From assembly GCA_009617715.1 (NCBI GenBank), contig VTFK01000163.1:62001-126000 (forward strand): a stretch of 64,000 nt of DNA, written 5' to 3'. A model generated the notes under the pieces. The model ran no database searches, was not told the origin of the DNA, and saw only the letters and a list, made by a program, of their open reading frames with translations. How positions within the stretch are numbered: the first letter of the stretch is position 1; every line of letters begins with the position of its first letter. Shown here piece after piece: positions 48,400-59,247 of this stretch. A program made the translations under genes and the position numbers. This DNA comes from Plectrocnemia conspersa. Taxonomy: Eukaryota; Arthropoda; Insecta; Trichoptera; Polycentropodidae.

Positions 48400-50815
48400 T
48401 AAGATGGTCCAGAACCCAAAATTTAAATTATTCTAGAATAGTTTGATTGCTTTCAGCAATCTTTAGCACACCGTGCACCACATTAGTATGGGATAGCAAG
48501 GGTTCTTGGGTTAAATCTCAAGCCCTTGAGGAGAAGGTTAAAAATAAATATAATAATAACTAAAAAGTTCAGCTTTTTATACAACAATATTAACGATTTA
48601 TTTGTTAAAGTTTGTTTCTGGCATTTTTTTTGTTTAACTATAAACATATAGACTTATATGTTGTTATTTTAACGCTATGATTACTATCAGTCGACATTCT
48701 GACAAATCTCTTGATATATACTTCGTATGCGATAGATAAAAATAGTTTAAACTAAATATTTGTTTCTGTTGTGAACGTTGTGAACTTTATCTATTATATC
48801 AGTGTTTATTTTTTCTATAGAATATTAACAAAATAATATGCTAGAAATATTAAGTTATTTTTTAAAACACAATTTATAGAATCTCATGTTAGTCGGCACT
48901 CCTATTTGTTAGGTTAGCCTTCGGGGCTGTATTACGAAAATTAATACTTTATTATGACAGGAGACACTAAAACGCGATCACGCGATGTTACAATCCTTTT
49001 AATTATTATTATATTGTATATATTTAATTTACAGCAAAAGTAAATGGAATTATATAACGTGATTTTCCATCTATAATAAATATATATATTATTTAAAAAT
49101 AAAAAGCTTGTTCTAAGCAGTTGTACCTCAAGAAAGCTTACTCAGGCTATTAGTAATATTTCGATACCACTTCAGCGATTTTTTATTTGGCGTGTGTCAA
49201 ATCTCGCAAAATTTCGCGAGTGCTCAGTGACCGTGATGGAGACTTCCATTGTCATCACATCCGAGACGACCTTCGGACGATGGCAATTTCCGCGTGTGGC
49301 GCCCATCAATTAGAGAAACGAACGCCATGCTACAGTCATAATCAGTACGGTGTGCTTATTTGTATTATGACATTTTTTCTAGTTCATTGCCCACGTGTAT
49401 CGATAAGCGATGGTCTCTCGGCGTCACTTTTCCGGCCGTGACAAACGTGGTGTTTTTTTGTCATCAGCACAGTCGTCTTCGGTATAATGGTCCATTGAAG
49501 ATGCCTTCGCGACGAACGTGAGCGTCCTTGATAGCCGGCCTCTTGCTTCGCCAGGTTTCTTTCTTTAGAAATTAATTAGCATCATAAAAAAACGCGTGTC
49601 TGACGCTACTATGTATGAACAAAAACACAATGTTTCAATTCATCATTTTCAAGACCAAATAGGTTTATTAGAGGTGTTTGAAATATCAACATAAATAATA
49701 TTGATTTGCTTCAATGATTATAATTATATCTTTGATAAATGAAGTTTGACGAGATCGTCGTTATTCTGAATCCATCATATATTTAATGAGATTTTGGATT
49801 ACTGAGGATTTACAGTAAATACATTTATCTTTGTATTTGATTTTGTGATTGATAGATTAGCAAAGCAGAGAAAAATTGATTGATCGATCATGAATTCTGA
49901 ATAATTACATGCAATCGTGTGATAAACATTATGAATCTCAATGACAATGTATTATATATTTTTTGCCACAAAGATTGGATAATTTGATTGTCATGTAAAA
50001 TTACAAGTTGATTTTTATTTATAAGGTATCGTAGATTTTTTTAGTAGAGCACTTGCATTGACAAAAAAATTAAATGGCGGTTCTTGATGAAGCTCATTGA
50101 TGCTAACAATTTGATGTTGTTATTTTGCGTGTTATTGTGAAGGTCTGAAGTAGGCATTCTGGTTCTGGTTTAGAAATTTTGTTAAATAGTATGTGATAAT
50201 ATATTATTGTATATATCTCTATACTATTGGATGGATAATCATTGAGGAGAACACACTTAAATTGGACGATGATTTGTTATAATGGACGCGAATAATCGAA
50301 GGACCAGAACGGATCGATCTACTTCGATTAATAAAAGAGGTTTGAGTTACGAAGGAAATTCAGGCTCCCGTATTTATATCCAAATCGTAGAGAAAATTGA
50401 CAATACAGCTATTACTACTTTATATTTTTCATATTTAAAACAAAATAAAGATAAAAATCCTTTGGATTATTAAAAAAGAGAGTTCACACACAAGCAAATT
50501 TTATAGCGTAACTCTGTGTAAAGCCCCCGAACATTTTTGCAAGTTTTTGAGCTTCGTAATGAAAATATTTTTAAGAAATATAATGCCAAATCGTCCACGA
50601 TACTGAGAGTGAATTTGAGATGTCCTTATAATTGCATTTAATGAGACCTTCTCGTAGTATTTTTATCGAAATTTAATGTCATTGACATGTCCGATATTGA
50701 TTCTAGATCAATTTCTCACACGTCCTCCGCTTTACGTGCTCGTTTTCAACCATGACCTATGGAATATTGCGAATATAATAAAATGGTATGGTACACCATT
50801 GCGGTTTCGCACATA
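48400..50815. other. Intron-like stretch with a possible regulatory island
   Basis: The GC-richer block at 49140-49560 has CACGTG (49392-49397) directly abutting TATCGATA (49398-49405), an E-box next to a DREF-type site. No coding start or donor was found with it. The ORF at 50282-50473 is not supported. Confidence 0.4.
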
Positions 50816-50822
50816 TCCGTAG

Positions 50823-51014
50823 CAAACGTGGGTGACGTTCGACGAACCACCCACCGTAATTATTCATCATCGTCCAGATATCCTGGCGAGACGTCCGCGA
50901 AGCGCTAATGGTGTTTCCTTATTCGAACGCCTTCTTGGCAGGCGCCGATGTTGGTACTCGAAGACGAAGGCGTGGGCGGAAGCCCATCCTCAGGAAGGAC
51001 CCTCGGCTCCTTAA
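50823..51014 (+). other. Coding-looking frame, possible terminal exon
   Basis: From the TAG at 50820 a frame is open for 63 codons to a TAA after SAP. It reads QTWVTFDEPPTVIIHHRPDI, then LARRPRSANGVSLFERLLGR, and ends HPQEGPSAP. It has no ATG at its left end; a weak acceptor-like cgtag is present. The residue mix is natural and the block is GC-rich. However, the opposite strand is also open for part of it (KEPRVLPEDGLPPTPSSSST), so composition may be responsible. No family is recognised. Confidence 0.3.
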
Positions 51015-51019
51015 CCGTT

Positions 51020-52375
51020 TTTACGAACTCTATCGTCGGTAATTAGCGCATTAATTTAGCGACGCCCACTTCCATGCGGAGCTTACGAGGAAATATAAAA
51101 AATATCCTTCTAACTATAATATGATGATTATTGAGCGTTTATACTAATTTGCGGAGTATTTTACTTCTTTAACCTTGTACAACATGCGAGGTGCTCAGAA
51201 TACCAATGAGGATGTCGGAAAATGTATTAAATAATCAAAATTCATTGTGTTTTAAAAATAGCATACAAAAATGAGGAATTTACATTTTGATTATTTTAAA
51301 TACAGTACCGTGCAAAAGTCTTAGCCACCCCTAATTTTGCATATTCGTAGGTTACAAGTTTTTTCTTCTTTCTCTGCATTATCTTATGTTTGTGTGTATT
51401 CGTTTAACACCTTAATGAAAACTATAGATAAATCTTTGAAGTGTCAGTAAAAATATTTTTTTAAAAAGCAGGACTTTTATCACATGTCACATTAAACCGC
51501 AATACAACAAGCCATCAACTTTTTCATAAATAGCATATTTCAATCCATCAAATTATTAAATCAGATTACAATTGAACTATTCTAAAAAAAAATATATTGT
51601 AAATTCCAGGGCTAAGACTGTTAAACAATTTTAAGAATTCGATACCCTGTTTGTATTGGTTCTAGAGATAACACTTTTAAACATGGTTTATTCTATTGCT
51701 TATTTTATTTTTATACCTGTAATATAATATAATTCTTATGCTGTTTTTGCTTCGTATTTTCCCCTACACTTGGGAAACGCTGTACTAAAACACATTCGAT
51801 CGAATATCATTTACAAGTTTTCCAGTTTGCCTATCATCTCGTTGGCGCCTGTGTAATGTTACAAGTTCAAATTTTACACCCGACATACAAGCTGAGAGTT
51901 TTCCAAAAAGGCAAACCAGAAAATCCGGTATATAACAACTCAACGAACAATCTATAGCGAAAATTCGCACATCGTATGATTTCGCGGTATAGACTTCTTA
52001 TCAGCGTTTTGACGGGTTAAAAATGTTCGGTTACTCTACGTCGATAAATAAACGTCAATTATAAACACAAAAGCGACAACACCTTGGCGATAAGATACTT
52101 ATAGCCCGAATTCAGAGAAACTGGCGTACGTCGTTCATTACCGACTACGCCTAATCTAAGGTGAAAAATAAACATTGATCGATTGATGGTACGTGTATAA
52201 TGTATAAATTCGGATTACTTCTTAATTGCGTAATAACAATTGACAAGTGTGTTACGTATGTTTTGCAGGTGTCCAAATGTTTCGTTAAATTGTAATAATA
52301 GATAATGGATAAACTGTTAAATAAACTTTGATAACATAATATAATCTTCTAGTTAATATAAATGTATGTATACAC
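51020..52375. other. Intron-like stretch
   Basis: No supported exon. At 52250-52268 there is an acceptor-like atgttttgcag followed by gtgtcc, but no exon after it. Confidence 0.35.
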
Positions 52376-52631
52376 ATTTTAAGCACCGACACGATTATAT
52401 TGCTTTTGACGTGAATTTTTGACTTCTGAGAAGTGGTAATTGTTTTTGCGCTCTCTTATTGATCAAAATTCGGTTTGAATGTACTTTGATCAGGCCTCTT
52501 ATATTAGAAATGCATAGTAATATCGGTGAGGATGGCTATAATATTTTTAAAACTCTCTTCTCTCTGTATTTATTCTCCCGCTTATTTACCCCTGAGAGAT
52601 AAGTTGGCTTAGTTTGTATTTTGGACTAGAC

Positions 52632-54033
52632 CAGGGGTCGGCAAAGTGCGGCTCCGGAGCCGCATGCGGCTCTTTGGCCCTTGAGTGCGGCTCTGGCACA
52701 AATATCGGGCGCTAATTCTGGTCGAGTGTCCTTTTCCATGCAACGTTGAATGTGTACGTGAGCGTTGACGTAGTACCTGTTTCGTCCGGTAGGGGCGCAG
52801 CGCAGCGTAGTAGTATGACAGCTGTCAATCTACGTATTTGGCGGTTTATGACTGGCTTCAGAGAAGGGTTTGTTGCCATTTTGAAAGAAAAAAATAATTA
52901 CGAGATATTGGTTTATCATTGCATTATTCAAAGCGCTTTGTGCGCAGATATTTCCGGAAGAAATTAGTAAAGTTATGAGATTTGATCACGATCATCAACT
53001 CCATTGTAGCTAAAGCTCTTAATCATCGTCAATTCAGAAAATTTTTAGTTGAAATGAAGAGTGAGTACGCTGATCTTCTGCTTCATAACAAGGTTCGATG
53101 GTTATTAAGAGGGAACGTTTTAAAATGCTTTTGCTCAAGATTTTGAAAGGGAAACATTGTTTTACTTTTCGAGCCTGCTGAAGCATCGCCAAGAAAATAA
53201 TTCCTCTATTGACAAACACCATTTCAAAACAACAATTTTAAATATGAGGGAAGCATTTCTCAGCAGGTTTCAGGAGTTTAAAAAATGCAAAGCAACCTTA
53301 GCATTCGTCAAAAATCCTCTTAATGCTACAATAACTGAGTTGAAATTTTCTCCTTTTGGCATTGACATTGGTAACTTTGAAATACAATTGCAGGATTTAA
53401 AAAACAAGGAAATATGGAGCTCTAAATTTCAACATCTTTGTATTGATTTGGAAATATTGGAGAAGAACGAATGTGATCTTAGTTCAGAACACAAGTGGTC
53501 TGCTTTGAAAGACCTGGAGAATGAAGTCATGATCATTTTCAACGTCTGGAATAGTATTCCTGACTCTTAAGATCCGCTGAAAAAAAACTTGCGTTTGCTG
53601 TTCTTTTCTTTTTTGGTTCTACAAATTCATGCGAACAATCCTTTTCAAGCATGAACTTTATCAAGAGTAAACTGAGAAGTTGTCTTATTGATGAGAACCT
53701 GGAATCATGCCTAAAATTAAAAACAACAACATATAAACCTGACTTACTGAAACTTTCCAAGGAGATGCAAGGACATTGTTCGCATTAAGTGTTTGTCAGT
53801 CATTGTCATGATTTAAATTTATGGATACCTTACTTTCATATTATTGTTTATCAACGAATAAATCTTTATTAAGTGTGAAATCAAGTTTTATTCAGTGTAC
53901 CCGTAATTTTATGAAGGTTTAAAATTATAATAATGGTTTACTAAATTAAAAAACAGATTTGGCTCTCAGAACTATTTTGAATCGTTGTAATGTACATATT
54001 TGGCTCTTCAGCCAATAAGTTTGCCGACCACCG
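52632..54033 (+). mobile_element. hAT-superfamily element with intact 8-bp target duplication
   Basis: The element is 1402 bp. GACTAGAC stands at both sides (52624-52631 and 54034-54041), the 8-bp duplication typical of hAT. The ends are inverted: caggggtcggcaaa on the left and cggtggtcggcaaa when the right end is complemented. Subterminal GGCTC-rich motifs (gcggctccggagccgcatgc) and tttggctcttc at the right are typical of the hAT group related to the domesticated GTF2IRD2/EPM2AIP1-type genes. It carries a decayed, internally deleted transposase. It inserted into repeat R1, so it is younger than that R1 copy. Confidence 0.9.
52848..53788 (+). pseudogene. Decayed hAT transposase (GTF2IRD2/EPM2AIP1-like group)
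   Basis: Homologous blocks appear in order. MTGFREGFVAILKEKNNYEI, then LVYHCIIQSALCA (52848-52950) is followed by a frameshifted stretch with LNHRQFRKFLVEM and DLLLHNKVRWL-like sequence (about 53010-53110). Then comes the open segment at 53157-53570 (MREAFLSRFQEFKKC ... FVKNPLNATI ... LEILEKNECDL). After a TAA (53568-53570) and a shift in an eight-A run near 53580, the C-terminal dimerisation block follows (FFGSTNSCEQSFSSMNFIKS, then KLRSCLIDENLESCLKLKTT), ending at TAA 53786-53788. The BED finger and the N-terminal part of the catalytic region are absent, so the copy is 5'-deleted and inactive. Confidence 0.85.
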
Positions 54034-55019
54034 GACTAGACCTAATAACTTTCATTAGGTTTGGTTTGGGTTTTAACAGAAAATGGACGTTTCGCAACTG
54101 TCAAATTAAGTTTCATAGACATTTTAGAGCAGCATATTAGCGCATATCAGTTAAATTATATTTTCACTCTTAGAAATATATATCTACTGGTGAAAATGTA
54201 TTTGGACTTAACTATTAAAAATATAACTTTACCAAAAAAATATACATTCATTGTAACATTTATACAGCGGATGTAAATAAATAATGTAAAGTATGTAAAT
54301 ATATTTATTACTACATATACAAAAATTGAAATCATATAATTTTACTAAAACCTGTCAGATAATTTATATTTTCAGTAGTAAAAATATATATCTACTGGTG
54401 TAAATGTATTTCGATATGATTTTACTGAAATGACAACCAAAATATTTAAAAAAATATTTTCGGTGTAGATTCGAGACCATTTTTTCTAGATTTTCTTTTA
54501 GGAATAAGCACATGAAACTGAATGTATTATTTATTTATTTTGCTACATTTAATCCAGTTGTCAAATTACTGATAATACGATCTAAAAAAACAATAAATTT
54601 ATATATTTCAGCTGCTGCTGTTGATGATTTTTCATTATTTCTTTGCTTCTTCCTTAGGTATTTGATCTGAAAATTCAGATCCTATACCTAAATTTACTGC
54701 TACTAATTTAAATTCGTAGAATATTTCGTCTCATGTTTTTTAAACGTTTAAAAAGCAATAAAGTCAACAATAATTTGCAAATAAATTTTAATACAAACAG
54801 AGCCGCGTCAAAGAGCTACAATCTGTCCATTGGAATAATAATGTTTATTGTGAAAGTGGGTGTTTTTGAAGGCAATGTTCCGCTCCTTTTATTTATTATA
54901 TGTATAAATAGGGCTAAAGGAACTTATATCTGAAATACATCAGTATATAATCTCAAACAGCTGTAGTTTTAGTTCTAATTTTTACTTTTTTTATAAATAT
55001 ATAATTCTCGAGCCTCGAG

Positions 55020-55650
55020 AATTTGCCCCCTCCCCCATCTTCCCTTCGAGTACACGAATAACTGACGGATCTTCAATGTGAAAATCGTTACTCATAACAA
55101 AGCCTAGTATCTTGAAATATTTTTCGCAGACATTTACGCGTAGAGAAAACCTTAATTTGTTCTCAAACGTGATCCAAGATGAAAGTTTCTATAGCCAGAA
55201 CGTTTCCATCGAGATAGTAAAAATATTTTAATGGTAGATCAGATAAGAAAATTGCATAATATGGTATTTTCTGACACTAAAAAGCAGACGGTTGATGGAA
55301 GTCCATTTGCACATGGATATTGGATCGGCATTTAAACCACTTTAAATCATGCGTTCTAGGTGTGACGATACTTTCCTTCTGACGTTTATCTTTATTTATC
55401 TACTATCGATCGCAATCGCGATCGCGAAAGTACTGTTATCATTGACGCTTGAAGTAATCTATAATCAATATAATCTATTTATATTTCTTAGGTAGATTAT
55501 CTGATGGTCAGTACTTTTTCATGGGGATGTTTGGAACAGTTTAGGAAGCAATCGATTAAAAAGACGTACATAGCTGAGTCATTTTTATAGTTGAATGAAA
55601 TATATAGCGCGGGTGTTTGTGATCGATTCCAGTTCTATAATTTATTCATC
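55020..55650. other. Intron-like stretch
   Basis: No gene recognised. A C-rich tract (gccccctcccccatc) sits at about 55025. Confidence 0.35.
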
Positions 55651-55658
55651 GATCGCCA

Positions 55659-55918
55659 TTAGTCATAGCGATCTTCTGTTTCCTCAAAGCCAGATGTTGA
55701 CGATGACGATCGAAGATATGAGCCGATAGCACGGGACAATTCTGAGTCATCAGGGAACCCTCTCTCGTAGTAGTCCAATAGCCGGATCCTCCGATCGGAA
55801 TTTTCATTCTAGCTATGATTCATCGCGGGTGAGTCACGGCCGTTCGAATCTTATCGTCCGTTGTTTCTTCTAAGCCGCGTGACTCACTCGAAGCCTCCTC
55901 TTCGGAATACGAATGCAT
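55659..55918 (-). other. Acidic/serine-rich coding-like island, minus strand
   Basis: On the minus strand an ATG at 55918 opens 32 codons (MHSYSEEEASSESRGLEETT...) to a TGA at 55820. In a different frame the following 50 codons to 55659 read NSDRRIRLLDYYERGFPDDS, then ELSRAIGSYLRSSSSTSGFE. Both halves share an acidic, serine-rich character, as if one frame were broken by an indel. Acidic N-termini are common in DNA transposases, but no diagnostic motif is present. The + strand is also partly open (SVSSKPDVDDDDRRYEPIAR). Confidence 0.28.
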
Positions 55919-55919
55919 C

Positions 55920-58640
55920 TCGACAGGTCTAGGTTAGGTCGTTTGATTTCCAAATTGCGCTTTCTAAAGTTTTGAATTGCAGCGACAATTCCGTTACGAG
56001 ACTGGCGCGACCGGTTTGCAAAAAGGAATTTCCGGCTCGGACTATAGTCGTGACTTCGTGAGGCGTATGCAAAATTTGAACTCTTAACCGAGGGGGGATT
56101 TAACGGATAAAAAAATTAACTATAATTATTTTTTCATGAGACACGCGTCTCGTACGAAATATTAAAACGATGCTATCATCTCTACAAATATATTTTAAAA
56201 TAGATAGTTTAGGCAGTGAAAGAACTTCGGCGACCCTTTTCTGTTCAGAAGATTTGAGGTATTATATTTAAACTATCGGTAACTCTAGCTTCCATGTTTA
56301 CTGAAAACTTGTTGACAAGATGTAAAATAATGGTAATTGTTACAAAATATCGATATTATCAGTGTCTCGACGGACTGTGTGGTACGGGATACTATATAAT
56401 AATTTCCTCCATAACAAATGAGACTCCTCTATCAACGTCAAGCCAATTAGAAATCATTTCGTCTTAAAATAATTATACAGCGTACATAGTTGAAATGAAA
56501 TGTTTACCCATCTATGTAGATATTATTCAACCCATAAAATACGTTAGACGATCATGGTATTTAATTTTTACATATAAGTTAAATGCACAAAAATATTCTA
56601 AATTTGCAGCCAATTGAACTTTATAAATTCAAATCTTATTGTCTTAATACATTTTTATACAAATGAGTCTCAAAAAAGTATCAAAATAATTATGTTAAAT
56701 TTCTATGTTTATGTTTAATCATCATAAAAGTAAATAATCGAATGTTTATGTGAAATTTAATAACAATAATACTCTATAAAAACATTCAATTTCTTCTTAA
56801 AATGAATCATAAAATATTGTTTATATGAAAAGACTTCCGTTTAGCAGCTATTTCCTGTGATCAAATAAATGTTTTGATAGTATATTTTCTTTATATATTC
56901 ATTAATCGATCATATAAAAATATTTATTTCCTTATAACAATGTAGTGTTTTGTTGTTTAATTATAAGTCAAAACAATTAGTAATTAATTAATACAATATA
57001 CATACATATATATTTTATGTATTAGAAATCTGAGCATCATAACTTGAACGTTTTTTCATTATGGCCTTTATTCAAAATAATTTAAGCATTTCGTACACAT
57101 ATGTATGTACATACATATGATGTACACCAGTATACGTCACGGCTTCCAATTTTTACACATATAAATTCGCGCGTGCTAAAGTCGAGTCACATAAAGAAAG
57201 TTGTATACGTCGCACGAAAATACGAGTGTGTGTTGTTTTTGTTTCTACGTGAACTGCAATAACGGTTATTATCGGGAAACTGCAGCGTATCATCATACTT
57301 TAGCGAGCTTAGCAGCGGTCGATAACATTGATACACGTATGATACATTATTTAAAAATGCAATTAAAATCATTTAAAAATTAATAAAAAAAAATTTTATA
57401 CATAGGAAGCGGAAGTTCGACGCGGGGGATACGTTCTGGACATGATGGCGCTAAGCGAATTTTCTTCTTGTTAAGCTCCTTGTAGATAACGCCGAAAATA
57501 TAATTTTGTACAATTGTAATTATATTTATTAACAAGCTTTCAATTTAATTAAATTTCATTTATTTTATTCCCTTTTTTAAATTTCACCCTCTGTTTGTTT
57601 TGATAGTAGCAGTAGTGTAGTAGTAGTAGATGCTATTTCCCTCTAACTAAGAATCGCATGAATGCTTCATAGGATGAGCGTACGTCACAGCGTTGAGTGT
57701 TGAATGGAGATTGTTGTGAATTATGAAGTAATTTTTCATTCGTAATCATACGTCATAGTGACAACATAACAATGATAGCGCCGCTAAGCGCCGAGAGGTC
57801 TCGTCTCCGTAATGGTGATGCAAGCGGTCGTTCCTGGTACGGGTGGTTATCTTCTCGGAATCTGAGGAGTAGTCGCCTCTGAATCACCTTCGCTCTCGCC
57901 GGATATGTCTTATTAGCACAATTGGTTAGATTGGCAGTATTGCGTATTTTTATTCATTCTGGCAACACTATTTGAAAATCTGAATGACGTCTATTGCAGG
58001 GGTATTAAAATTTTTTAAGAAGCCGACCTTAATACAAATTTGCATATATGACTTAATATTAATATATTCAAATAAAATAATATTTAAAAATCCATTGTTT
58101 CATATTATTTTCATATAAGGAAAATGAGAAACCACTACGTTGTATTTCATTATTTACTAAGCTTACTGTATAACTGTTTATGTTACACAGGTGACTCTGA
58201 TTTAAGAATAATAATAAAATATTTAACGTTAATTGTTCATGAATACTTTTTTCATAAATTTATATTTTTTAATCAAGTACAGAGTTACACAATATTTACC
58301 AAATGTAATTGAGGCAACAATTTTAACTAGCTGTTCCAAAGGAGAAAATACCGTTTGTCGTATCTTTTAACTTTAAAAGAGTAAGACGATTTCACACAAT
58401 GACCATAAAAAAATCTCGTGGATAATCTCTTCAACTTACTGTAATAAATTTGGAATAATCTCGCTTTTCCAGTGGTGTCTTATTAAAAAAAATATGTACT
58501 GATGTAGATTGAAACATAATTTATATTAATTTAAATATTTGTAGTCTTTTAAATACTAGTTTATAATTATAAAGAGTCCAAGCAACGTGTTAGTTATTAA
58601 ATACGGATTTAAATATTATTAATAAACGTATTGGATGTAC
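55920..58640. other. Intron-like stretch with a short palindrome
   Basis: Contains the perfect 22-bp palindrome catatgtatgtacatacata/tg at 57098-57119, a tag-trinucleotide patch near 57605-57630, and a GC-richer, non-coding patch at 57640-57900. TGGCAACACT is at 57960-57969. Confidence 0.4.
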
Positions 58641-58659
58641 ATTATATGAAGTTCATGAA

Positions 58660-59229
58660 TGCGTGAGCTTTCGCGCATGCGCATTGGGCGAAAGTTGCGC
58701 TATCAGCGCCAGTTTGACAGCTCGCGGCCGGAATCGCGCACTTGCTGAAAGTAGTCGGTGCGAATTTCGCATTTCGCACTGCGAGATAAAAATAACGGCG
58801 AGCCCGGATGGAGCTTCCGTTTCCTCCGCAACGAGACACGTGACGTACTCGCAACATGTCACTTTGACGTTTCTCGGCGGCCATGCGCCTCGGGCCTAAA
58901 CACGCCGCGCATCGACCATGTGTATTTTGAATTTGACGTTTCGCTCGTTACATCGGATCGTCACTATTTTTTTAGCGACAAGGCGCTATTGCAAATTCCA
59001 AAGTCGATACTATTTAGCCGGGTAGGTTTATTATTAAAAATAAACTATCGGTAGCACATGCGATTTGCGCGCACGCCGGCTGGGATGCAGCGATCCGATC
59101 GAGGGGACCTTGAAGTTTCATTCATTGGGTTCACCAGTCAGTCGTTCGTCGATCGTCGAGACGCGCGGTGCTATATCACCCATCGGAGTTCGATTATTAT
59201 GTTCTGATATCTGGTTTCGTGCGTGCGCC
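58660..59229 (+). promoter_or_regulatory. CpG-rich promoter region with NRF-1/Ewg, E-box and CRE-like sites
   Basis: Strong CpG enrichment runs from 58660 to past the exon at 59230. CGCGCATGCGCA at 58672-58683 is the palindromic NRF-1/Ewg site. CACGTG at 58837-58842 overlaps TGACGT at 58841-58846. An initiator-like TCAGTC (A at 59140) lies 90 bases before the ATG with a near-DPE GGTGC at +28; no TATA box is present. This is a TATA-less, broad-type promoter, unlike the two TATA promoters upstream. Several overlapping ORFs here are compositional. Confidence 0.55.
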
Positions 59230-59247
59230 ATGGAGCAAGAGCAGACG
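59230..59247 (+). CDS. Alternative first coding exon, six codons (MEQEQT)
   Basis: ATG in good context (gcgccATGG) is followed by five codons and ACG|GTGAGC, a strong donor in phase 0. The next strong acceptor in phase is at 62384, giving MEQEQT joined to MVELGKETGSPK. Such tiny first coding exons are normal after long CpG-rich leaders. The surrounding 59065-59543 frames read through the donor and are not taken as genes. The join to 62385 is inferred from phase and proximity (3.1 kb intron). Confidence 0.58.

Larger units (their letters stand above)
52380..55005 (+). repeat. Repeat R1, longest copy, split by a hAT element
   Basis: The left part (52380-52631) starts gcaccgacacgattatattg. The right part (54034-55005) continues with ctttcattaggtttggtttg and runs to the 3' block aggcaatgttccgctcctttt and ttttactttttttataaatat. 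Removing the insertion and one copy of the 8-bp duplication gives about 1.2 kb of continuous R1. It has no coding capacity that I can see, so R1 is probably a non-autonomous element. Its termini are not sharply defined. Confidence 0.75.
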
